A DNA stretch of 64,000 nucleotides, from positions 4,424,440 to 4,488,439 of the forward strand of contig CM065653.1 of assembly GCA_033220425.1 (NCBI GenBank), in the 5' to 3' direction. The notes beneath the pieces were generated by a model. That model did no database searches and had not been told where the DNA came from. It saw nothing but the letters and a program-made list of their open reading frames with translations. A program made the translations under genes and the position numbers. Origin of the DNA: Lepraria neglecta. Taxonomy: Eukaryota > Ascomycota > Lecanoromycetes > Lecanorales > Stereocaulaceae. How positions within the stretch are numbered: position 1 is the first letter of the stretch; the number at the start of each line of letters is the position of its first letter. This document shows, piece after piece, positions 26,391 to 36,241 of this stretch.

Positions 26391-26748
26391 TCTAATTCCC
26401 TAATGTTCTGAAGCTTGTAGTCGACTATCTTCTTCTTCTTATCTTTAATAGAGTTAAGCTATACTTAGATATATATAAGTTTTACTAGCGTATCCTTCTA
26501 CTTAGAACGTAACTCGTTTCGTCGTTTTTTAACACGACGTATTTCAAGGGGTAATACTACAAGGTCGTATTTCCTACTACTACCTATACAGCTGGAATAC
26601 CTGTCGGAACCTGTACCCATTAAGTACTGCTTACTATTAGTAATGTATCGAGAATATAGACGTATTACGAACTCGGATAGCTTAGTAGCCAGTTCCTTCG
26701 ATCGGACGGAAGGGTTTATAGATTGTTTAGTACGTTGGGGTGGTATAA
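26211..26748 (-). pseudogene. Antisense coiled-coil gene of R0
   Basis: Minus-strand relic with the family blocks ELATKLSEFVIRLYSRYI, a Lys/Arg-rich coil (LQNIRELEED) and the end FDLPDGIGTPENFD...SLVSDRTLVDIP...SPQGS. The four Cys positions of the R4 copy read Tyr with the same x6-x8-x9 spacing. The 5' part is cut at 26748 by the M2 LTR. Confidence 0.72.
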
Positions 26749-27256
26749 TGTTACGAACCGTGCGTACCGGTCTTCGTATATGGATTGATTCTCAATAGGG
26801 ATGGCGGTATTACTATACAAGAGGTAAAGCAGGCTTCAAGTAATGCTAAGCGGGTCTGGTATATGATTAGATAATATATATTCAGTACCTAGCCTAAGAG
26901 ATCTATCGTATATAGTAAATAATTGAATAGTAAATTAAGCACGATACTCCAAGTGGTGAGTAGTGCTCCGTATATATAGATATACGAAATCTATACTAAG
27001 CATTCTTGATCGCACTAATCGCACTAATTATATCTGCGCTTATTATAACCACTGCGCTTATTACTTAATATACCAAGCCTTCCTAATCGCACTAATTGTA
27101 CTAATCGTATCTACGCTTATTGCGACTACTACGCTTATCACTTAATATGCTAAGCCTTTAGGGTCTGTCCGAGTCGGATACTAACTCGCTGACTCGAACT
27201 ATAACGGGTGCTACGCTCTATAAGTGTATCCCTAATTATGTTTCCTGATCGTAATA

Positions 27257-28039
27257 TTAGCTCCCTCTCCTAGATTTCTCGTCCCGAGAAACTATCTATC
27301 CTTTATACCACCCCGACGTACTAAATATTCAGATAAACCGACCGTCCGCCGAACCGTATTGGCCAGTAAGCTAACCGAAGTCGTAATATGGCCATATTCC
27401 CGATGTGTTGCCAGCGGCAAGCAGTACTTGATAGGTACAGGTTGTCACGGCCTGATCTAGTGGTGGTAGAACGGTGGCTATCAATGAGGTGATATGGATA
27501 AAATACTAATGCTAAGGAAAGAAGGCCATATGGGCGCGCGAGGAATCTATATAGGCATGCGGCGGCAAGCCTCTGAGCTAGGCCCAATGAGGTGTGCGTA
27601 TGCATGGCCAGCCCGTGACACAGGTTCCGATAGGTATTCTAGCTATATAGGCAGCGGTAGAAAATACGACCTTATAGTGTCGCCCCTTAAGATATATTAT
27701 ATCGAGATAGAACGAAAGGAAGTATAGTTATAGTTAAAAACTATGCGCGAAGAGTTGGCTCGTAACACGGAAGAGTCTATACGTCTTTAGGCTATACTAA
27801 TACGCCTTTAGATATAGTATAAATAACTCGAAGATAAAAAGCGGAAGATTATAGACTAAGAGATATAGAATATTAAGGAGTTAGAAGAAGACTAGCGGTC
27901 TATCCCAAGTATTCCTGATAGCTAGATATTCAACGTCTTGTCCGAACAATTTGGCTTCCTAGATAGAACCGATTAGTCCTCCTTCTATAATACTCCCGGA
28001 ACTCTTATAGAAGTACCTGGCAGTTCGCAAGGTTCTTAA
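27257..28039 (+). pseudogene. Antisense coiled-coil gene of M2, with MITE insertion
   Basis: Plus-strand relic: PRNYLSFIPP-like start region, SKLTEVVIWPYSRCVASGKQYLIGTG, then a 178-bp insertion, then SDRYSSYIGSGRKYDLIV, a long charged coil (IQNIKELEEDQRSIPS) and the end SSFYNTPGTLIEVPGSSQGS. The apparent 77-residue frame at 27494-27727 is partly MITE sequence and should not be read as a protein. Confidence 0.72.
27443..27620. mobile_element. 178-bp MITE
   Basis: Ends TGTCACGGCCTG and CAGCCCGTGACA (11 of 12 bases match as inverted repeats). It is flanked by the 5-bp duplication CAGGT (27438-27442, 27621-27625). Copy R0 of the host gene shows the empty site (GGTACAGGTTCCGA). Base composition is balanced and not RIP-like, in contrast to everything around it. 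Confidence 0.75.
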
Positions 28040-28225
28040 GTGGTTCCTAGGTATTTTCGGTATCTTTGTACCCTTTCTATTTAACTAGATACTTCTAATT
28101 AACCTGATTTAGAATCCTCTTAACCTCGAACTCCGTTTCTTCCTCGATATTATAATAAAATATTTCCTATAAGGGTATATTAGAGTCTGCTAGCTCTAAG
28201 AGTAAGACGTAGAATATCGGATATA
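28040..28225 (-). pseudogene. M2 pol chromodomain fragment
   Basis: Minus-strand end of pol: WEPL...-type tail, FYL/YKGTKIPKI region and the KY..EEETEFEVKRILNQ chromodomain start. It is cut at 28225 by the M3 LTR. Confidence 0.65.
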
Positions 28226-28673
28226 TGTTACGAACCACGTTGCGTGCGGTGGCGTATATGGATTGATTCTCAATAGGGATGGAGGTGTAGCCAACAAGAG
28301 TATAAAGCAGGCTTCAATAGATGCTAAGCGGGTCTCGTATATAATCAAGTGATATATATTCAGTACCTAGCCTAAGAGATCTATCGTATATAGTAAATAA
28401 TTGAATAGGAAGTTGAGCACGATGCTCCAAGTGGTAAGCGGTGCTCCGCATATATAGCAATAGGAAATCTATACTAAGCCTTCATATTCAGACGAGTCGA
28501 ACATCGATCCGTCTAAACTATGTCCGAGTCGAATAAGTCGAATATCGATTCGTCTAAACTATATCCGAGTTAAACGAGTCGAACATCGATTCGTCTGAAC
28601 CAGACCCTGCCAAGGCTATACCCCCTGGTGCGCCTATAGCGCGTTCCCCCTGGCATGTTCTTGGCTCTTAATA

Positions 28674-29275
28674 TTAGCTCCCTCTCCCTGAATTCTCGTC
28701 CCGAGGATAACCTGCCATCCTTTATACCTCGTCCAAACCCCGAGATTCTATCCAAGTTAGTAATCAGAAGGCAGCGTATTCTCGCCAGCTCGAGTGCCGC
28801 CGTTATCGTTATACGAAAGTATAAGTATTATATTCGTTACGAGAAGGAGTATCGTATTAGAGCTAAATCGGAGTCGTATATAGAGTATACGTCGTCTAGG
28901 CTATCCTGTAAGCTTACCTTCTCTGAGGCTAAGCTTCGCTATATATAAAGAAAACGTCGTAAAAAGATAGTTACGCTATATAAAGCGCTCCGCAAGTAAG
29001 CTGAGCTTATTACGTATACTACCAGGCTAAACTATAAAGTTAAGAAGCTTAAGGAGGAGGAAGATCTATTAGTTCGTTATAAGCTATTAAATATTAAGGA
29101 GATAGGGCGCGACAAGGCCGCTCTACCTAACCCTGATAATCTCCCTTTTAATATCTCTTCCGAGTATTTCAATCTCCCTGACGGTTTAGAAGCCTCTAAG
29201 GGCTTTAACTAGTCCTCTCTTATCTCTAATAGAACTCTCGTAGATATTCCCCGTAGTTCCCCGCAAGGTTCCTAA
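28674..29275 (+). pseudogene. Antisense coiled-coil gene of M3
   Basis: Plus-strand gene starting right after the LTR. 28655-28948 is open (SFIPRPNPEILSKLVIRRQR, YIRYEKEYRIRAKSESYIEY), continuing through stops to a coiled coil (NYKVKKLKEEEDLLVRYKL) and the family end FNLPDGLEASKGFN.SSLISNRTL..SPQGS. It is diverged from the R4 gene in its middle but shares both ends, so the antisense gene is conserved across two LTR families. Confidence 0.72.
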
Positions 29276-32200
29276 GAGGTTCCTAGGTATTTTCCATTTC
29301 GTTATACCCTTTCTATTTAACTAGGTAGAACTGATTTCTCCTATCTAGAATCCTCTCGACCTTATACTCTATTTCTTCCTTAATATTATAGTAAAATATT
29401 TCTTAAAGAGGTATACTAGAGTCCGCTGGCTCCAGGAGCGAGATATAGAATACCGGATATACCTTTACATCGGGTAGTAGTTAGAGTTTATAGTTAATAG
29501 GTCCCTTTACCTATTTAATTAAGAATAGTCCGACCTTAATATAATCTAGTTTCTTGCTTAGTCTCTTCGTCCTTATATTTTTTATTAGGAGATATACTTT
29601 ATCCCCCTCTTTTAGCTGAGGAATATTCTTTCTTTTCTTATTAATCTATTCCTTTAACTTATTATTTAAGCTCTTAATAGACCTTTATATATCCCTATAT
29701 AAATTCTTTAGCTCTTCTACCTTAACTAAGGCTTTTTCTATATTAGGTCCTTCCCTAGGTTATAGAAATATATATATATTCTTTCTATAGTTAGTAAAGA
29801 ATAGAGTCAGGCCTATTATATCTGACCTCTTATTATTATACGCCAGTTTTACTATTAGAAGTAGTAAAACCTAGTTTTCTTGCTTCTAGTTTATATAGTA
29901 TCTTAGGTATACTTCTATTATTTGATTTACACGTTCTATTTATCCGTTAGTCTATAGGTAATATACTATTAATATCCGAAGTTTAGTTCTAATTACTACT
30001 ATCAGCGTTTTCTAGTAGTTAGAAGTAAATAACTTATCTCTATTAGATATTATCGATTTAGGTATACTATAATCTCTTATTAACTTGTCGAGTAGTATAA
30101 AGGCTAACTAATCTACCTTATAGGTTTCTTTAAAAGGTATTATAATCGTATACTTTGTAAATTTATCTATAATAACCATAATTAAATTAAAGGTATCCTA
30201 CGTAGCTAGGTCCTTTAAAGGTAGTAGTTTAACTATAAAGTCTATTATGATATTATCCTATAGTGACTCTAGTATAGAAGTAAACTATATTTGCCCGTAC
30301 TTAGCGTATTATACCGCCTTATTCTATTAGCACTAGATATATTCTTTAATATATTATTTAACGCGCGCTCGAAGTCTCGGCACTATATATCCTCGTCCTA
30401 GGAGTTCTATAGTCTTGGATACTCCTAGGTAACCTTGTAAAGGGTCGTTATAGTAATCCCTGATCACTTCTTTAACGTATATATTAGGCAAGTAGATCTT
30501 ATCCTAGTATTTAAGCAATACCGGATCCTACTAATCCTTCTGTAGGCTTATTGCAAATATATCGTTATTATAGGCCTTTATAATCCTGTTAGTTATATTA
30601 GATCCTAATATACGAAGGGTCGTAGCTAATACCTAGTATAGTACTAACGATCCGTCCGCCTCTTTCTTTAGGATTAGTTATTCTATAATATTCTTTTCTT
30701 CTATATAGTCCGATCGCCTACTAAGGGTATCTGCTCGACTATTATCCTTTCCTAGGGTATAGGTTATCTTGAATTTATATTAACCTAATAGTTCTAACTA
30801 TTAAACTTATCTTCTATTTAGCTCCTTTATTATTATAAAGTTAAGAAGATTCTTATAATCTATAAAGATAGTTAGATCCGAGTAGCTCTCTATATATACT
30901 TACTAGTTCTAAAGTATATAAACTACGGCAAGTAGTTCCTTATCGTATATATTATAGTTCTATTCTACTACTAATATCTTCCTTAAATAGTAGGTAACTA
31001 GATACTACTTTTAGTCTTTTATTTAATATAGATATACTCTAATTACAAGGTCTAAGGTATCTATTTTAATACGGGCCGGTTCGTTAGCCTAAAAGGTATA
31101 GAGTACTAGTAGATCCGTATATACTTTCTTTAATATATTAAATGATTTCTATTAGTCTTTTCTCTATATAAATCCGATATTCTTCTTTATAATATCTATT
31201 AGAGGTAGTACTTTCTTTAAGTAGCCCTCTATAAACTTCCTATTAAAGTTAGTAAATCCTAAGAAACTTTATACTACTTTAACGTCCTATAGTATAGGCT
31301 ATTTAGTAATAGCCTTAATATTTTCTAGGCTTATACTAATAACTTTTATACTAACTATAAATCCTAGAAATTCTACCGATTCTTAATAAAATTTGTACTT
31401 TTCTAGTTTAAGGAGAAGTTTCGCTTATAATAGGTATCCGAGGATATCCTATATATATAAAACGTAGTCTTCCTTGTTCTTAGAATAAATTAGTATATTA
31501 TTAAGATATACTATCGCTATTCGATCTAAGTATACTTATATAACGTTATTAATAAGTATTTAGCAGGTTACTAGTACGTTAGTAAGTCTAAACGGTATTA
31601 CTAGATACTTATAGTAGCTATATCTTATTCGGAAGGTAGTTTTCTATTCTTCGCCTTCTTTTATCCAAATTAGATTATATACGCCTCTAAGATCTAGTTT
31701 AGTAAATATCCTTACTTTCCCGAGCCGATCCTATAGCTCGCCGATATTAGGTAAAGGGTATCTATTTTTGATAGTAATATCGTTTAACTTTCGATAGTCA
31801 ATATATAGTCTTAAGCTTCTATCCTTCTTTAGTATAAAGAGGATAGGATAACCTGCTAGTAATTTGGATTCCTAAATAAATCCCTTTTTAAGGTTCTTAT
31901 TAATATACCTATAAAGTACTTTAAGTTCCTTTTCTAATAATACGTAAATAGGTCTAAATATCGGCTATTTACTAGGTTCGAGTTCGATCTTATAATCCTA
32001 TAGCTAGTACCTAGGTAATACTTCTATATTCGTCTCTTCCTCGAATAAGTATATCTACTTACTATACTCCTGAGGGATAGAGGGTATATTAGTTCCTCCC
32101 CTAACTCTTACTTTATTATCCCGCTGACCTTTACTAGTAACTATAGAGTCGGACTACCTCTTAGTACCGTCCTTATACGAAGCTAAGGTAAAATATACCT

Positions 32201-34114
32201 CGACCGGTCTTCGGTTCGACTTCTTATCTACTATTAAATACTACTAATATATAGGTATAATCCTAGTAATATTACCGGATTAATCTATCTTGAGTATTCC
32301 TTGAGCCTAATTAATTATTAGGTTATACTTCTTTAACTAAAGTATTCCTAAAATTATATAATAAGTAGCTATCCTAATAATATTAAAGGTAATCTCCTTA
32401 TAGTAGCGCTAAATTATAATAGGTAATAAAAGTATCTCTTCGTCTACCTTTCCTATTAATAGTATTAACCTATTAGCTATCTAAAGGTTATACTACTATA
32501 ACTTCTTCTAAGTTAGTATTCTAGTTATCTATACCAGATCTCGTAAGATAAAGTTTCTAGTAGCTCTAGAGTCTATTATCGTAACGGTCCGCTGTCTATT
32601 AATAATTACCGATATCTTTATATATATATCGTATTGCGCGGAACACAGATATTATTAAGGGGTTAATATATTAATCTCCTTATAGCTACCCCTGCTACGA
32701 GGGATTACTCTTTTCCCTGTATAGGGAGGAATCCTGTAAGTTGTTTCTCGAATTTATATTTCTTGTAGTCGTTATATAAATATATATACTATTACTACAG
32801 GTAGTATTAGTTTACTTCTAGACTCCAACGTCTTATTTAGTTTAGGTAGTATATTTCTTCCTCGTCTTTCTTACGTAGGAAGTAGCTTAGTTATTATTTT
32901 CTTACTAAGTACTAAGGGTATCTATCGTCCTTGTATTTATAGTACTAATAATTACTATAGGACGATTTTGTCAGGACTCCCAGTTCCTTTCTGCGGTTAA
33001 TTCTATAATAGTTATAACTATTCTCTATATACTATCTCTAGTAGACTTCCCTATATTCAGGGTAATAGTAGTTATACCTGAAGTCCGAGATACTAAAATC
33101 GTTCTAGAATTCTTTTAGTCTTTCTTCCTCTAAGTATTCCTTTCTCTCCTTAGATATAGTAGATCTAGGTTCGGGTATTACCGATGGTTCTTTCCTTTTA
33201 ATTATAACCTCCTATTCCGATTCTTCCTTATCCTAATCCTTCTTAGGTTACTTTCCCTGAGTATTACTACTATCCCTAATATATAGCTTCTCTATCCGAG
33301 TATTAGCTTTATTCGTAAAGCTGTCGTCGGAGAACTCCTTATCTCCTAAGTCAGATTCTCCGTCTAGTTACTAACTATAGACTTTATTCTATATTAGTAA
33401 GATTCTATAAGAATTACTATCCTGGTCTCGTACCTTTTCTAGTACGTTTAGCTGCTATCGATATACTATATTTTTCGACTTGCAGTCTCTAGTAAAGTAG
33501 CTCGGTTTACTATAGCTATAATATGTAAGTGTTTTCTTTCTACCCTTTTGCTGCTTCTTGCCCCTTATAGGCCCTCTAAAGGCTTACTTACCTTTTCTCT
33601 CTGTAAAATCTAGTTCTATTAGTACTAGTCTATAAGGGTCGTATTCTTTGTATCCTAGGCGATAGCTCTTCGATTTAGTAAAAAAGCTTGAGCGTCCTAT
33701 TCCGTCGACTCCTCCGTTATACCTCTTCTCTATAGTCTTTTTAAATAGCTTATTATTAATTTTAATTACTTCCTTAATTAATTTATCTAGGGTATTAATA
33801 ATAATCCCTAACCTTATAAGCTTGTCTTTAATATTATCCTTAAGACCTCTCCGGTATATAGTTATTAATACATTATTATCCTAGTTAGTCTTTACTACGT
33901 ATTATTAAAATTAAGTCGAATACTCTAATATAGATTTCTTCTAGGTTATATACTAGATAGTTTATATTACTATATTGACTTTATTCAACAGACCGAATAT
34001 ATAGCAGATTTCAAGTCTAAATATAGCTATACTCTCTATCTATAGTTTTATTTCGCCGTCTTCGTCGTTATCTTCTATATACTTCTTTAGGAATAGATTA
34101 ACCTACTTTTAGGC
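29276..34114 (-). pseudogene. M3 gag-pol polyprotein, RIP-decayed and truncated
   Basis: Minus-strand relic with chromodomain near 29.4 kb, integrase at 29.9-30.6 kb, RNase H near 31.0 kb, RT at 31.4-31.9 kb, protease near 32.6 kb, CCHC region near 33.5 kb and the C-terminal half of gag. The N-terminal part of gag is lost at the junction with unit A. Stops are mainly TAG and TAA. Confidence 0.85.
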
Positions 34115-34560
34115 TCTAAAGTCTTGGGCAAATCCAGTCGACCCTCGCTCCCTTTTTCCCGAATCCGACTCAAGGGCTCGGTCGGGGGGAAATCCGACTC
34201 AGAGTCCGCGGGGGAAATCCGACTGAGCCCCCCCGGCCATCGGCCCGCCAAGCATTAATCCGACTGAGCCGCCCTGGCGATCGACCCGCCAAGGATTAAT
34301 CCGACTGAGCCCCCCGGGCGATCGACCCGCCAAGGATTAATCCGACTGAACCTCTTATCCCCTACAGGCCATCTATAGATACCACCAATAGGGTAATTAG
34401 ACTGAACCCCTCTCGAGGCGGTTGACCGACCCATCATTAATGATCCTGAAACCCCCTCCCGTCCTGTCTTCGCGGACGCGTACGCGCGCGTTGATGTCCG
34501 CGTCCGCGTCCGCGCAAAGTATCAAGTTAAGGTGGAAGGATCGGCTGCAACGCCGCGAGA
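34114..34560 (+). repeat. Unit A 5' leader: boundary, 41-bp repeats, CG-rich tract
   Basis: Starts with CTCTAAAGTCTTGGGCAA, identical to 59262-59279. Tandem units of 41 bp start at 34216, 34257, 34298 and 34339 with the core AATCCGACTGAGCC; a diverged one starts at 34395. An alternating CG-rich stretch follows (34470-34520) containing ACGCGTACGCGCGCGT and a GCGTCCGCGTCCGCG inverted partner. There is no RIP-like decay here. The leader is not coding; the short minus-strand frame inside is a by-product of the repeats. Confidence 0.7.
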
Positions 34561-34673
34561 GTTCCCTAGATTCCCCGCCCCCCTCCTACTAGATTCCTTA
34601 GGATTCATCTAATATCTATTAGATATCTATTAATATCGATTAGTTGTCTAGGGTTACAAGCTGTAATTATGCT

Positions 34674-34905
34674 GTGTTGAACATATGGTTGTCGAACGTT
34701 ATCGAACGGGCTTGGTATATCAAGCGATGAGCGTAATGAGCGCAGTAGGCGTAGTGTAATCAGTGCGATCAGTACGATCGAGGATGCTTGGTATAGATTT
34801 CATATGTCTATATATACGGAGCACTACTTATAACTTAGAGTATCGTGCTTAACTTAGTTTACTTAGTATATACGATAGATCTCCTAGGCACTAAATATAT
34901 TATAT
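34674..34905 (+). repeat. Fragment of M2/M3-type LTR, reverse orientation
   Basis: Matches in reverse complement the M2/M3 LTR, including CGGAGCACTACTTATAACTTAG and the GATAGATCTCCTAGGCACT region. Only about 230 bp remain, followed by the Helitron derivative at 34910. Confidence 0.6.
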
Positions 34906-34909
34906 TATA

Positions 34910-35919
34910 CAAGTGAGTGCCCGTAATCTTCACAGAATATTACCGTAAAACGACTATATCTCGCTTATTTTATACTCTACTTAGAAAATTTAAGCAAAAT
35001 TAGAAAGCCCTCTATTTATAGTATAATTTATATATATAAAGTTAAGCCCTAACCCTAATGTATTAAAAGTTATTAAGGATTTAGTATATTAGTGCTTCGG
35101 GGGCGGCTGCGGGGGTAGCTTTAGGTTACTCCGGAGGCAAAAACATGTTTTTTGAGCTTTCCTTAGCTAAATCTTAGCCAAATTTTAAAATTCGAACCGC
35201 GTTGGAAAGCGCATGTTTGGTTCCAGAACTTATGAAATTATCTCGATATTATATAACGTATATAGCGCGGGGTATCGCTGCGAAGAAGTTGCGGTGCGCA
35301 TTCAACTTTTGATGGTTCCAGGTCCGGGGCGCCAAGCTCAATGCTTGGCATTTGCCACCGAGCCTGCGCTGCCTGCAAAATATAGCGAAACCGCTTCTTT
35401 TGCTCATAAGTTTTGCGTAAATAGACCGATTTTGAAAATTTCGACGTTGTTGGAAAGCGCATGCTTGGTTCCAGAACTGATGAAATCATCTCGATATCAT
35501 ATGACGTATATAGCGCGGGGACGTAGTGCAAAGAAGTTGCGATGCGAATTCAACTTTCGATGTTCCAGGGTCCGGGGGAGCCAAGCTCAATGCTTAGCAT
35601 TTGCTACTGAGCTCGCGCTGCCAGCAAAACATAGCGAAAACGCTTCTTTTGCTCATAACTATTGCGTAAATGGACCGATTCTAAAAATTCTTGATGCGTA
35701 AGCAAGCTAATGATTGACTCCAAAACATATGAAATCATCTCGATATCATATGAAGTATATAGCGCGGGGAAGTAGTGCGAAGAAGTTGCGATGCGGATTC
35801 AACTTTTAGTGGTTGAAGGCGCTAGCCGAGAGAGGGAACACTGAATATAGGGCCAATCTAATTGGCTATAAGTGCGGAATTGCTCCGAATTTCGCCATAA
35901 TCTATTATTAGAAGAAAGA
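34910..35919 (-). mobile_element. Non-autonomous Helitron, 1010 bp
   Basis: On the plus strand it runs from CAAGTGAGTGCCCG to GAAGAAAGA, i.e. TC...CTTG on the minus strand, placed between A and T. The interior has two full copies of the roughly 230-bp family unit; the long frame 35213-35701 spans them and is a shadow. It lies just upstream of the unit A recombinase-helicase gene. Confidence 0.82.
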
Positions 35920-36241
35920 TCCACGCCTATATAATATCGGATATTCTATATTGGCTGCTGAAGGGTATTATTATAATATTAATATATTAGATTTAAGCCC
36001 TTATAAACGTCTCCGTTACTAAGACGACTAAGAGAAGTAAATATAAAGGTAACCGGACCGTTAAAGAATTTAATACGATCTTCTAATTAGATAAATAATT
36101 TCGGCAGGTACTAGTCTATAGAGGCCTTAAGTAATTTACCTACTTTAGCGAGGTTTAGTAGTAGACCGGAAACGAATAGAAATAAATATTGCGACAGTTA
36201 ATATCGATTGTTACGCTACTTCTAGTAGACTATACTCTAGC
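35920..36241 (+). pseudogene. Unrecognised RIP-decayed coding stretch before unit A gene
   Basis: Reading one frame through TAG/TAA stops gives Q-rich sequence such as NRTVKEFNTIF.LDK.FR and GLK.FTYFSEV. It may be the decayed upstream part of the unit A gene or another element. I cannot align it to the OrsD region of unit C. The composition changes sharply near 36200 to GC-rich sequence. Confidence 0.35.

Larger units (their letters stand above)
26749..28225 (-). mobile_element. Gypsy retrotransposon M2, 3' fragment
   Basis: Minus-strand element of a second LTR family. Its 3' LTR is 26749-27256 (TGTTACGAACC...GTAATA), followed by the antisense gene and a piece of pol chromodomain up to 28225, where M3 is inserted. 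The rest of M2 is not in the window; it would have lain beyond M3, where unit A now begins. Confidence 0.82.
28226..34114 (-). mobile_element. Gypsy retrotransposon M3, 5'-truncated
   Basis: Minus-strand element with a 448-bp 3' LTR (28226-28673, same family as the M2 LTR), an antisense gene and gag-pol. Sequence stops inside gag at 34114, where the 18-bp start of unit A follows, so the 5' LTR and gag start are missing. Confidence 0.85.

Noticed and set aside
34255-34437. Minus-strand 60-codon frame
   Set aside because: It comes from the 41-bp leader repeats, with no start context or homologue in unit C.
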